42,001 bases of DNA, from contig NZ_FOGE01000037.1 of assembly GCF_900111125.1 (NCBI RefSeq), positions 1 to 42,001 of the forward strand, in the 5' to 3' direction. This DNA comes from Sphingobium sp. YR768. GTDB taxonomy: Bacteria; Pseudomonadota; Alphaproteobacteria; Sphingomonadales; Sphingomonadaceae. The notes under the pieces were generated by a model. The model did no database searches and was not told where the DNA came from. It worked only from the letters and a program-made list of their open reading frames with translations. The position numbers and the translations under genes were made by a program. Below are positions 22,878 to 30,301 of the stretch, in pieces. Every line of letters starts with the position of its first letter. The stretch's first letter is position 1.

Positions 22878-23746
22878 TGGGCTTGTCATCGAGCAAAACC
22901 ACGACCGGCCCGTCGAAGCAGGCCCTCCCCTATCTTAAGGCCGGCTCGTCCGCCGTGCAGAGCGCCTATGACAGCAGCAAGGGCGTCACGGCCGATGTCA
23001 CCAATGCGCTGCAAAGCTCGTTCGATAACTATTCGGTGAGCAACCCGACGCTGAACGCGGCCAACAGCTACACCACCGATGTCCTGAGCGGGAAATATCT
23101 CGATGCAGGCAATCCATATCTCCAGGGCGTGATTGACGACACGAACGCCAGCGTGTCGGACCAGATCAACGCGCTGTTCTCCAAGGCCGGGCAAACCGGA
23201 TCGTCTCGGCAGGTCGGGGAGCTTGGCAAGCAACTCGCCAGCGCGGAGAATAATCTGCGCTATAGCGATTACAACAACCAGCTCTCGCGCATGGACACGG
23301 CGGCGAACACGGCCACCTCGCTCAACAGCGCGAACAACGCGAATTACGCCACCCAGGCGTCGCTTGGATCGACGCTGAACGGCATACCGATGCAGAACGC
23401 CACGGACTACGCCAATGCGCTGGCCAGCCTGTGGGGAAACAGCACGACGACCAAGCAGAGTGCCGGGATCGGGCAGATGCTTTTGCAGGCGGCAGGCGCG
23501 GCAGCAGGCGCTTATGCGGCGTCCGAACCAACCTTGAAAACCAACGTCGAATATCTGGGGGAAGGCGCGCACGGCCTCAATGTCTACGCCTTCGACTATA
23601 TCACAGCGCCGAATGACGCCATCGCCGCATTCATGCCGACCGGTCGCCAGATCGGCGTCATGGCGGACGAAGTAGCCCTGCTTCGCCCCGATGCGCTTGG
23701 TCCGACAATCGGCGGCTATCGCACCGTCGATTATGGAGCGCTGTGA
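22877..23746 (+). CDS. virion protein with C-terminal S74-like chaperone domain
   Basis: 289 aa. Residues about 1-215 are Ser/Asn/Ala-rich and helical (NNQLSRMDTAANTATSLNSA), like ejection-type proteins. The C-terminal 70 residues show the S74 pattern: SEPTLKTNVEYLG, then LNVYAFDYI, GVMADEVALLRPDALG and YRTVDYGAL. In tailspikes this domain helps trimerisation and cleaves itself at Ser; a Ser is present at SEPTLK. Why it sits on an internal-type protein is unclear. ATG shares a base with the preceding stop. Confidence 0.7.
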   Translation: MGLSSSKTTTGPSKQALPYLKAGSSAVQSAYDSSKGVTADVTNALQSSFDNYSVSNPTLNAANSYTTDVLSGKYLDAGNPYLQGVIDDTNASVSDQINALFSKAGQTGSSRQVGELGKQLASAENNLRYSDYNNQLSRMDTAANTATSLNSANNANYATQASLGSTLNGIPMQNATDYANALASLWGNSTTTKQSAGIGQMLLQAAGAAAGAYAASEPTLKTNVEYLGEGAHGLNVYAFDYITAPNDAIAAFMPTGRQIGVMADEVALLRPDALGPTIGGYRTVDYGAL

Positions 23747-24471
23747 TGGCTATGTTCGGCGGCCAGTTCCAGCGAGGGAACCCGATCGATGACGCGCTAG
23801 CGCAGGCGAATGCGCCCTTCGCCAATTCGCTTCAGCAGCCGATGCCTGCGCCTCAGCCTCAGCAGCAGGCCTCGAAATTCGGCGCGCGTGATATCGTCGG
23901 GATACTTGGCGACGCGCTGGCTGCGGCTGGCGGCGGTCAAGGCGTCTACACGCAGATGAAGCTGCGCGACCGGGATGTTGCGCGCCAGCAGCAGGCAGCG
24001 GAGACGCAGCGCCAGCGTGAGCGCGATGACTGGCTGTGGAAGCAGCAGTGGGAGCGGGATAATCCGAAGCCGGTCAACAACGACACGGTGGCTGATTTCA
24101 ACTTCATCGCTTCCCAGATCGGTCCGGAAGCGGCGCAATCCTATCTGCGCAACAAGGCTGACCCGGTAGTGAGCATTCCCGTGCCGGGCGGCACCTATCT
24201 CGGCCCACGGTCGGGTATCGGCTCAACCATAGGAAAGGAAGGTGATCCAACATCTGGCGGCGCGGGAGGCGGAAACGCCTCCTCCCCGTCCGGCTCGTTC
24301 ATGAGCGTCGATCAATACCGATCCATGCGCCAGTCAATGGGCGCAGGCTATGATGCATGGTCGCGCAAATACAATGTCCCGGTTCTTGTAAATTCGCCGG
24401 AGGAAATGGCTGGCTTGCCGTCCGGAACGCCAGTTGTGAGCGCTGATGGTCGCCGTGGGGTGAAGAAATAA
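23746..24471 (+). CDS. internal/ejection-type virion protein, 241 aa
   Basis: Gln/Arg-rich: residues about 25-110 contain poly-Gln and a charged coiled coil (DRDVARQQQAAETQRQRERD), followed by a Gly/Ser-rich linker and a small C-terminal part (SVDQYRSMRQSMGAGYDAWS). ATG 23746 (or GTG 23743) overlaps the preceding stop. Position and composition match P22-like ejection proteins that enter the host with the DNA. Confidence 0.65.
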   Translation: MAMFGGQFQRGNPIDDALAQANAPFANSLQQPMPAPQPQQQASKFGARDIVGILGDALAAAGGGQGVYTQMKLRDRDVARQQQAAETQRQRERDDWLWKQQWERDNPKPVNNDTVADFNFIASQIGPEAAQSYLRNKADPVVSIPVPGGTYLGPRSGIGSTIGKEGDPTSGGAGGGNASSPSGSFMSVDQYRSMRQSMGAGYDAWSRKYNVPVLVNSPEEMAGLPSGTPVVSADGRRGVKK

Positions 24472-26969
24472 TGGCACAGGATGATTGGTTCGGCCAAGGC
24501 ACGACGCAGAGCAGCGCGGCGGCACCAAGCGGCGGCGCAATCCTGCGCGACCCTTATGCGGATGGGCGAGAGGCGCGGGCTGAGCGATCCGACGCGCGCG
24601 CAGCGGATGCGGCGGCTCGATCGGCAGATGCAGCAATGCGTGATGCGCAGAACGATACGCTCAGCCTGCGCCTTAAGCAGCTCGAAATTGACAAGGAGCT
24701 TGCAAAGGCCAACGAGGGCAAGCAGACCGATGCCGAAAAGGCGGCGGTGCGTGCCGAGGCTGTAGACAAGATCAAGTTGGCCCGATCCCTTATCCAGCGG
24801 TCCCGCGATGGGTGGTTCACGACTGGCTTTGGCGCCGGGATGGCGGGATCGTTCAATGGTAGCGCCGCGTTCGACGTGGCCAAGGACACCGAGACGCTGA
24901 AGAACGCGGGCGCCCTCACCCGCATCATGGAAATGGCGGCGACCAACGGCGGCAAGAACCCGTTGACGCCGCTTTCCAACTCCGACTTTCAGGCACTCGC
25001 CAGCAGTCTGTCGAACCTCGATACCGGCCAGAGCGACGGCCAGTATCAGGCGAACGTCCAGCGCGTTATCGACCTCTACACCCGCGCCTATCAGGCGGCA
25101 GGCGGATCCGATATTGAAGGGGACATTGACCCGTCGAAGCGCCGCCGTACCGATGGCGGACTGCCAATTTCCACCCTTGGCCCATCCGATGGCCGCCCAA
25201 CGATCGATCCTACCGGCAACCGCGAGTTCTCGACCGAAGCAGATCGCGCATTGTCGGCAGAGGCACAGGCGGCATTCAATGCTGGCGCGACCCGCGAGCA
25301 GATCGACGCCATCGCGGCCAAATATGGTGCCAAGCCGTTTGGCCCCGACCTTGATCAGGCCATCAAGGGCCGTGATGCGGGCGCCAAGACGCAGTTTACG
25401 ACGCCGACGACCGGGCGGGAAACGTCTGGCTTGGCCAGGCAAGTAATGGGTGCTGCTGCTAATTCGCCGGTTGGGTCATATGCGATCAATAGCGCCAACG
25501 CGATGACGCTCGGCACATTGGATGAACTTTCAGGCTTGCTGGGCGCAGACCCTAACCAAACGCAGGCAGCAAAGGAACTTGCGGCCGAAAACAACCCGAT
25601 GTCTTCCGCTCTCGGAAGCATCACAGGCGGAACCCTCGCGCTTGCAGCTCCAGAAGCGGCCATGTCTCGCTTCGGCATCGGTGGTGGCGCTGGCATCATT
25701 GCGCCCCGGCTCGCGGCGACGGACGCAGCCTATGGCGCCGCATATGGCGCAGGGGAAAACAATAACGATCGACTGTCCGGCGCACTGTCCGGTGGCACGA
25801 TGGCAGCGCTGGGAGGGGTTGGTGGCCGTGGCCTGATGACGGGCGGCGGCATGGCTTTCCGGGGCGTGCGCGATGCTGGCGTGCGCCGGCTGGCTGATGC
25901 GGGCGTTCCCATGACGCTTGGCCAGCTCGTCAGTCAGGGCGGGCGGGTCGGTCGTGCCGTAAAGGGCGTTGAGGACAGGCTAGCGGGCATGCCGCTAGTG
26001 GGCGACCTGATCAATGGCCGCCGATTGGAGGGCCTGCGTGAGTTCAACCGCGCGGCCTATGACGAGGCTCTTGCACCGATCGGCGCAGGTAGTGCCGGTC
26101 AGGTCGCGGAGGCTGGCATTAATCGAGCGCAGCAGGCGGTCAGCCAGGCCTATGACGACGCCTTGAACGGCGTGAATATTTCACCTGACGCGCCGTTTAT
26201 CGGTGGCATGCGCCGGGTACGCGGCGATGCAATGGCGATTCCCAATCATGGCGCTACGCTCGGACACACGCTCGACAACGACCTTGGCAATTTGTTCGGC
26301 AATAACGGCATGCTGAGCGGCGAAAACCTTCAGGCTGGGCTACAAACTCTCCGTCAGGAGGCAGCGGCCTATAAAGGCCAACCCCTCGGATCATCCGCCA
26401 TGCGTTCGCTGCGGGATGCGGAGGGGGAAATCACCGATCTGGTGGGCCGTCAGGCACCTGATGTGATGCCTGCCCTGAACAACGCAAATCAGGCCTATCG
26501 CAACCTGCGCATATTGGAGGATGCTGTAGGCGAGGCGGGCCGCAATACCGATGGCATCTTTACGCCTGCCCAACTCACGTCGATGTCGGCCCGCAATACG
26601 AAGGCCTACGGCGGCAAGGCGGCGAACGCGCGCGGCGATCGGCCCTTTTTCGAACTGAGCCGCGACGGGCAGGAGATTTTGCCCTCCAAGGTTCCTGACA
26701 GCGGCTCTGCTGGCCGCCTAGCACTCCCGGCCATCCTTGGCGGCGCTGGCGCTGGCGCTGGCTACCTTGGCGGCGATACCGAGAAGGGCGCCGCTCTGGG
26801 GCTGGCGCTTGCCCTGCCCGCAACCCGCCTTGGTCAGCGGACGATCCAGTCTGCCCTTATAGATCGCCCCGATGCATTCGTGCGGATTGGGGACCAGTTC
26901 TATCGCAAGCGGGCTATTGGTGGGATGTTCGGGGCGGCAGCGCTACCGTATTTGTCACAGGGTAATTGA
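24471..26969 (+). CDS. large internal/DNA-ejection protein, 832 aa
   Basis: Long Ala/Gly-rich helical protein. The N-terminus is a charged coiled coil (RAERSDARAADAAARSADAA), the middle has hydrophobic Gly/Ala stretches (MAALGGVGGRGLMTGGGMAF), and the C-terminus has two Gly/Ala-rich hydrophobic segments (LALPAILGGAGAGAGYLGGD, KGAALGLALALPAT). Such proteins form the trans-envelope channel of podoviruses. No lysozyme or transglycosylase motif is visible. Its last 56 bp overlap a minus-strand gene. Confidence 0.78.
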   Translation: MAQDDWFGQGTTQSSAAAPSGGAILRDPYADGREARAERSDARAADAAARSADAAMRDAQNDTLSLRLKQLEIDKELAKANEGKQTDAEKAAVRAEAVDKIKLARSLIQRSRDGWFTTGFGAGMAGSFNGSAAFDVAKDTETLKNAGALTRIMEMAATNGGKNPLTPLSNSDFQALASSLSNLDTGQSDGQYQANVQRVIDLYTRAYQAAGGSDIEGDIDPSKRRRTDGGLPISTLGPSDGRPTIDPTGNREFSTEADRALSAEAQAAFNAGATREQIDAIAAKYGAKPFGPDLDQAIKGRDAGAKTQFTTPTTGRETSGLARQVMGAAANSPVGSYAINSANAMTLGTLDELSGLLGADPNQTQAAKELAAENNPMSSALGSITGGTLALAAPEAAMSRFGIGGGAGIIAPRLAATDAAYGAAYGAGENNNDRLSGALSGGTMAALGGVGGRGLMTGGGMAFRGVRDAGVRRLADAGVPMTLGQLVSQGGRVGRAVKGVEDRLAGMPLVGDLINGRRLEGLREFNRAAYDEALAPIGAGSAGQVAEAGINRAQQAVSQAYDDALNGVNISPDAPFIGGMRRVRGDAMAIPNHGATLGHTLDNDLGNLFGNNGMLSGENLQAGLQTLRQEAAAYKGQPLGSSAMRSLRDAEGEITDLVGRQAPDVMPALNNANQAYRNLRILEDAVGEAGRNTDGIFTPAQLTSMSARNTKAYGGKAANARGDRPFFELSRDGQEILPSKVPDSGSAGRLALPAILGGAGAGAGYLGGDTEKGAALGLALALPATRLGQRTIQSALIDRPDAFVRIGDQFYRKRAIGGMFGAAALPYLSQGN

Positions 26970-27201
26970 TGACCATGGCATATCCCAGCGCGATATGTCC
27001 GAAAACCAGCGCCCAAAAGCCGATTCTCGCCCGGCGCTCCCACTTCTTCAGCTTCAGGTCTGGCTCATACACGCCGGTCCTGGGGTTGAGATCGAGGGGA
27101 ATTTCGCGGCGTCGCGCCTTCCAGTCCCGGTACTCGTACAGTGCCGCGCGCGCCGCGCCGCCGCCAAGTGCTGCCAGGAAGATTTGCCAGTTTGCGTCCA
27201 C
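26914..27201 (-). CDS. small membrane protein (possible exclusion factor), 95 aa
   Basis: GTG start 9 bp after an RHH gene. A hydrophobic segment near the N-terminus (WQIFLAALGGGAARAALYEY), a charged middle (KARRREIPLDLNPRTGVYEP) and a second membrane segment (RIGFWALVFGHIALGYAMVI). The stop lies inside the end of the ejection gene. Position matches the sieA area of P22, between ejection genes and immunity genes, but no sequence similarity to SieA is claimed. Confidence 0.55.
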   Translation of the reverse strand: MDANWQIFLAALGGGAARAALYEYRDWKARRREIPLDLNPRTGVYEPDLKLKKWERRARIGFWALVFGHIALGYAMVINYPVTNTVALPPRTSHQ

Positions 27202-27210
27202 ACACTGGAG

Positions 27211-27360
27211 TTACGACGAAAGCCCCTTTTCGACAAGACGGCGAATTGCCTCCGCTCTTGGAGGTAGGTCAGGCTGCGTTCTACGCCATTCATCGACCAT
27301 GCGCAGCCAATCTTCGGAGGCGCGCATTTCGAACCTAACGGATTTTGTTTCATCTGACAT
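27211..27360 (-). CDS. ribbon-helix-helix regulator, 49 aa
   Basis: Starts MSDETKSVRFEMRASEDWLR, a beta strand followed by helix, then RAEAIRRLVEKGL, the second helix of an RHH/CopG-like DNA-binding fold. The start at 27360 is chosen because the domain begins there; upstream in-frame ATGs are weakly supported. It faces a nested inverted repeat (27371-27402) that is probably its operator. Co-transcribed with the membrane protein gene. Confidence 0.6.
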   Translation of the reverse strand: MSDETKSVRFEMRASEDWLRMVDEWRRTQPDLPPRAEAIRRLVEKGLSS

Positions 27361-27370
27361 GATTTTGTCC

Positions 27371-27402
27371 GTACACCCCATTGACACCATGGTCAAGTGT
27401 AC
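27371..27402. promoter_or_regulatory. nested inverted-repeat operator
   Basis: Outer arms GTACAC (27371-27376) and GTGTAC (27397-27402), inner arms TTGAC (27381-27385) and GTCAA (27392-27396). A plus-strand TTGACA (27381) with TACATA 17 bp on, and a minus-strand TTGACC, could be divergent promoters. Likely site of the adjacent RHH protein. Confidence 0.6.
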
Positions 27403-27417
27403 GTACATAGTGGGCAA

Positions 27418-27447
27418 GCCGGTTGGAAGTTGGAGCTTCCGACCGGC
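27418..27447 (+). promoter_or_regulatory. 5' leader hairpin 1, loop TTGGAG
   Basis: 12-bp stem GCCGGTTGGAAG/CTTCCGACCGGC (one G-U pair) with hexaloop TTGGAG (27430-27435). It lies in the leader of the gene at 27479. The loop is identical to that of hairpin 2. Confidence 0.65.
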
Positions 27448-27458
27448 TCTAACCGCAA

Positions 27459-27476
27459 CGATCATTGGAGTGATCG
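27459..27476 (+). promoter_or_regulatory. 5' leader hairpin 2 presenting the ribosome site, loop TTGGAG
   Basis: Perfect 6-bp stem CGATCA/TGATCG around the same hexaloop TTGGAG (27465-27470). The GGAG in the loop is the Shine-Dalgarno sequence, 8 nt before the ATG at 27479. A loop-binding protein or RNA could control translation. Confidence 0.65.
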
Positions 27477-27478
27477 CA

Positions 27479-27793
27479 ATGGCTGCACAAATTATCCCAT
27501 TCCCCCAGCGCGCTCGTCAAGTCCCACACGACCCTGTTGCATGGATGTCAAAGCCTCATGAATTTTGGACGCTGGAGGACAGCGCCGAAGAAGCGCGCTA
27601 TCGCGTCGCAACACTCCGCGAAGAAGTGGCCGATTTTAAGTTGTTCTGTCCTGCCGAAAAACAATTAAAATACGCTGCTAAGCGCGGGGCGCTTATGTTC
27701 TGGGAGGATGAACTCATCGCACGTGAGGCGGCTCTCAAAACCGGGTTGATCTACAACGGCATAACTTATGCAGAAACGGTAGGTGTTGCATGA
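27479..27793 (+). CDS. hypothetical protein with structured leader, 104 aa
   Basis: Starts MAAQIIPFPQRARQVPHDPV. Middle: WMSKPHEFWTLEDSAEEARY and a charged helix, ending with YNGITYAETVGVA. The IIPFPQRAR start recalls short phage proteins in immunity or moron regions, but I do not recognise a family. It is preceded by two TTGGAG-loop hairpins and overlaps the HNH gene by ATGA. Confidence 0.6.
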   Translation: MAAQIIPFPQRARQVPHDPVAWMSKPHEFWTLEDSAEEARYRVATLREEVADFKLFCPAEKQLKYAAKRGALMFWEDELIAREAALKTGLIYNGITYAETVGVA

Positions 27794-28320
27794 CCACCCC
27801 CGAAGAATGGCGCGACATTCCCGGCTGGGAGGGGCTTTACCAAGCCTCTTCCCTTGGCCGCATTCGGAGCCTGCCTCGCAACGTGGTTCGCGGAAGTATT
27901 AGGGGGCGAACAAAAATCAGAATTTTGACAGCCGGCATCAAATCCACCGGATACCCGCATGTGACCTTAACTGCTGGCGAGAGTGAAGTTACTATTGCAG
28001 TGCATCGCCTAGTTTGCTCGGCATTCCATGGGACAGCGCCGAAATCAACATCGCAGGTGGCGCACAGGGATGGTACTAGGATCAACAACAAACCGGAGAA
28101 TTTGCGCTGGGTCAGCGCCAAAGAAAATGCTGAGGATCGGCATTCCCATGGCAGGACTGTCAAAGGCGCCCGCCATCACAACTTAAAGTATTCTGATGAA
28201 CAAGTCTCGATTGTCAGGCGGTTAAAATCTGAGGGTAAAACGTACAGCCAAATAGCTGAATTTGTTGGCTGTTCACGATCACAGGCGTTCAATATCGTTA
28301 AGCATACCCAGCGTAAATGA
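27790..28320 (+). CDS. NUMOD4/HNH homing-type endonuclease
   Basis: 176 aa. NUMOD4 at the N-terminus (EEWRDIPGWEGLYQASSLGR), then an HNH_3 core (VHRLVCSAFHG, QVAHRDGTRINNKPENLRWV) with the His and Asn residues of the active site, and a C-terminal HTH (YSDEQVSIVRRLKSEGKTYS then CSRSQAFNIV) for DNA recognition. Free-standing phage homing endonucleases have this layout. It overlaps the previous gene by ATGA. Likely a mobile gene inside the immunity island. Confidence 0.85.
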   Translation: MTTPEEWRDIPGWEGLYQASSLGRIRSLPRNVVRGSIRGRTKIRILTAGIKSTGYPHVTLTAGESEVTIAVHRLVCSAFHGTAPKSTSQVAHRDGTRINNKPENLRWVSAKENAEDRHSHGRTVKGARHHNLKYSDEQVSIVRRLKSEGKTYSQIAEFVGCSRSQAFNIVKHTQRK

Positions 28321-28404
28321 CTGGTATTCGAACATAAGCGCGCGGGCGCCTGCGAAACCGGCGGATGCCGCTATGATGTTCCAGTCGATTTGCACCCAAC
28401 TCCA

Positions 28405-28704
28405 TTATCTGAAAGGCTGCTGCCGCTCCACCTCTAAAGCGGCATCCCAGTCAAGACGGTGTAGGTAGTAATTGCGTACCGTTACGTCGATGAAATATCT
28501 AATTGACCAAAATCCGAAAATGGCCGCCGCAGCAATAAACCATTCACGATACCCATGAAAATTTGCAACTGCAGCCAATACAGAAAACCCAGCAATAAGG
28601 TCTAGTGTGGCTATTTTCTGGAAGTCGCGCTTTTGGTCGCGCAAAAGACTGTCGTAAACTTCCTCTGCGTTGTTTCCATTTTGAAAGAGGTTAACGTGGC
28701 TCAT
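28405..28704 (-). CDS. two-pass membrane protein (SieA-like position), 99 aa
   Basis: Begins MSHVNLFQNGNNAEEVYDSL. Two hydrophobic segments: IATLDLIAGFSVLAAVANFH and WFIAAAAIFGFWSIRYFIDV, separated by a short charged loop. The start overlaps the stop of the Mnt-like gene (ATGA), so both are made together from the lysogen-type promoter. In P22 the gene next to mnt encodes the superinfection-exclusion membrane protein SieA; the same role is suggested here by synteny only. Confidence 0.65.
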   Translation of the reverse strand: MSHVNLFQNGNNAEEVYDSLLRDQKRDFQKIATLDLIAGFSVLAAVANFHGYREWFIAAAAIFGFWSIRYFIDVTVRNYYLHRLDWDAALEVERQQPFR

Positions 28705-28961
28705 TCGCCTCTCCCGGTATCTTTTTCGGCAATAATTTGCTCCACAGCCACATCCAGAGCCGTCTTCAAAATATCCTGCGTCCATTTTTTCATAGCATCG
28801 TACTCTTCGCGACTTGGCCCTTCGAATGAAGACTCTAGGCGGGCGATGATTTCGGCATTGAGGGAGCGATTAGCATCGTCCGCTGACTTCTGAACCCGCG
28901 CTTTTAATGCAGGCGGCAGGCGAAGGCCAAAAGGGGCAATGCGCTTCTCAGATTCGCTCAT
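28701..28961 (-). CDS. Mnt-like ribbon-helix-helix repressor
   Basis: 86 aa (P22 Mnt is 82). N-terminal Arc-type RHH: IAPFGLRLPPALKARVQKSA, then NRSLNAEIIARLESSF. The C-terminal part (EEYDAMKKWTQDILKTALDV) looks like a coiled-coil tetramerisation helix, as in Mnt. The start at 28961 has AAGG 5 nt upstream. It is divergent from an Arc-sized RHH gene across two tandem 17-bp operator-like repeats. Confidence 0.82.
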   Translation of the reverse strand: MSESEKRIAPFGLRLPPALKARVQKSADDANRSLNAEIIARLESSFEGPSREEYDAMKKWTQDILKTALDVAVEQIIAEKDTGRGE

Positions 28962-28998
28962 GACTGCCTTTTGCAATCATCGATGTTGACAGGCAATG

Positions 28999-29032
28999 AC
29001 TTCCAATGGTAGCTAACTTCCATTGGCAGCTA
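28999..29032. promoter_or_regulatory. two tandem 17-bp operator repeats between the RHH genes
   Basis: ACTTCCAATGGTAGCTA (28999-29015) and ACTTCCATTGGCAGCTA (29016-29032), head to tail without gap, 15 of 17 identical. Each has a CCAwTGG core. A TTGACA at 28986 and a TATAGA at 29031 are in the same region. Expected binding sites for one or both RHH repressors. Confidence 0.75.
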
Positions 29033-29043
29033 TAGAGGAGCGT

Positions 29044-29208
29044 ATGACACACCAGATTGCACCATTCGGCCTGCGAATACCGGATGACCTGAAAGCCGAA
29101 GTGAAGGCGCTCGCACGCCGAGACGGCCGTTCGATGAATAACCACATTGTGCACGTCCTGAAAAAGGACGTTGCCGCAGAGAAAGCGGCGTCGAACCCCA
29201 CGGCCTAG
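29044..29208 (+). CDS. Arc-like ribbon-helix-helix repressor
   Basis: 54 aa (P22 Arc is 53). QIAPFGLRIPDDLKAEVKAL, then RRDGRSMNNHIVHVLKKDV: a beta strand and two helices of the Arc fold, with almost no tail. GAGGAG stands close to the ATG at 29044. First gene of the rightward unit that continues with the antirepressor, exactly as arc precedes ant in P22. Confidence 0.82.
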   Translation: MTHQIAPFGLRIPDDLKAEVKALARRDGRSMNNHIVHVLKKDVAAEKAASNPTA

Positions 29209-29246
29209 ACAACCAGGGCTCGACGCCTTATCAAAGGAACCAACCA

Positions 29247-30020
29247 ATGAATGCTCTCATAGGTAGCAGTGGCGGCGGAAAAACGCCAGCCAAGATGACC
29301 AGTCTGGAAATTGCCGATTTGGTCGGCAAGCGCCATGACAATGTGCGTCGCACCATCGAAACTCTCGCTGAGCGGGGTGTGATCACTTTACCTCAAATTG
29401 AGGAGAAGCCCACGAATGGTCGTCCGACGACCATGTACGTCTTCTCCGGCGAGCAAGGGAAGCGCGACAGTATCATCGTCGTCGCCCAACTTTCGCCGGA
29501 GTTCACTGCTCGCCTTGTCGATCGGTGGGCCGAATTGGAAAAGGCGCGGTTGACCGCCCCTGTTCGGATGCCCCGCATCGACGTTTCGCGTGAGGTACGT
29601 CTATGCTTCGGCCAGCACCTCCGGCTGGCCAAACTGATCGGACTTTCAGGCAATCAGGCTGCAATGTCCGCAAATCGCGCGACGGTGGCTATGACTGGCG
29701 TCGATACTCTTGGCTTAATGGGAATCACTCATATCGACGCTCCGCAGAACGAAGCGCTCCTGACGCCTACCGAGATCGGCCGACGCTCTGGAAAGGGCTC
29801 CGGGCAAGCGGTGAATCGCATCCTCTGCAATATGGGGCTGCAACAGGATTTCCGCGACGCGAAGGGCCATGTTTACTACGAGCTGACCGACGCTGGTCAG
29901 GAGGCTGGCGGCACGATGCAGGACACCGGCAAGAAGCACAGCACCGGGACGCCGATCCGGCAATTGAAGTGGCCAAGCTCCATCATCCGACGCATTCAGG
30001 ATCAGGAGACGGTTCAGTGA
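29247..30020 (+). CDS. Rha-family antirepressor
   Basis: 257 aa. N-terminal Rha-type DNA-binding domain (MTSLEIADLVGKRHDNVRRT, PTTMYVFSGEQGKRDSIIVV, FTARLVDRWAELE), a middle linker and a C-terminal antirepressor-type domain (LTPTEIGRRSGKGSGQAVNR, then HVYYELTDAG). Rha-family proteins regulate phage development and many replace Ant. It lies downstream of the Arc-like gene, under the same promoter. Predicted to counter the main repressor once the RHH proteins release its promoter. Confidence 0.83.
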   Translation: MNALIGSSGGGKTPAKMTSLEIADLVGKRHDNVRRTIETLAERGVITLPQIEEKPTNGRPTTMYVFSGEQGKRDSIIVVAQLSPEFTARLVDRWAELEKARLTAPVRMPRIDVSREVRLCFGQHLRLAKLIGLSGNQAAMSANRATVAMTGVDTLGLMGITHIDAPQNEALLTPTEIGRRSGKGSGQAVNRILCNMGLQQDFRDAKGHVYYELTDAGQEAGGTMQDTGKKHSTGTPIRQLKWPSSIIRRIQDQETVQ

Positions 30021-30226
30021 CCAAGGAACTGCAATATGAAAAGGTCGAGGTTCTTTGGGCCAATCCCGATGAAACCGGCAAGCGTGCGTGGCTGATCGAC
30101 GTATACTTCGATGACGGCTCGCACATCATTATGGACGATCAGCCTTCGCACGAGAAGGCGCTGGTCGAGGCGCACAGCTATGGCGTTCCGGTGATGGATT
30201 GCAATCCGACATTGGCCGTAGACTAA
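30017..30226 (+). CDS. hypothetical protein, 69 aa
   Basis: GTG start overlapping the antirepressor stop (GTGA), so translationally coupled. Sequence: YEKVEVLWANPDETGKRAWL, then DVYFDDGSHIIMDDQPSHEK; beta-rich and acidic. No known family. It could assist the antirepressor. Confidence 0.6.
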   Translation: MTKELQYEKVEVLWANPDETGKRAWLIDVYFDDGSHIIMDDQPSHEKALVEAHSYGVPVMDCNPTLAVD

Positions 30227-30242
30227 CCCACTAAAATCAGAA

Positions 30243-30269
30243 CGGCGCGGGTCTCGCACACCCGCGCCG
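30243..30269 (+). promoter_or_regulatory. 10-bp GC-rich hairpin between operons
   Basis: CGGCGCGGGT/ACCCGCGCCG with a 7-nt loop (CTCGCAC). No T-run follows, so it may be a rho-assisted terminator, an attenuator or an RNA-stabilising hairpin ahead of the gene at 30302. Confidence 0.5.
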
Positions 30270-30301
30270 CTCCTAACCCTCAACTAAGGAGCACCTTAGT
30301 C

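Noticed and set aside
27418..27447. Repressor operator because it contains GGTTGG
   Set aside because: The CCAACC partner arm is missing; the sequence is instead one arm of a long hairpin.
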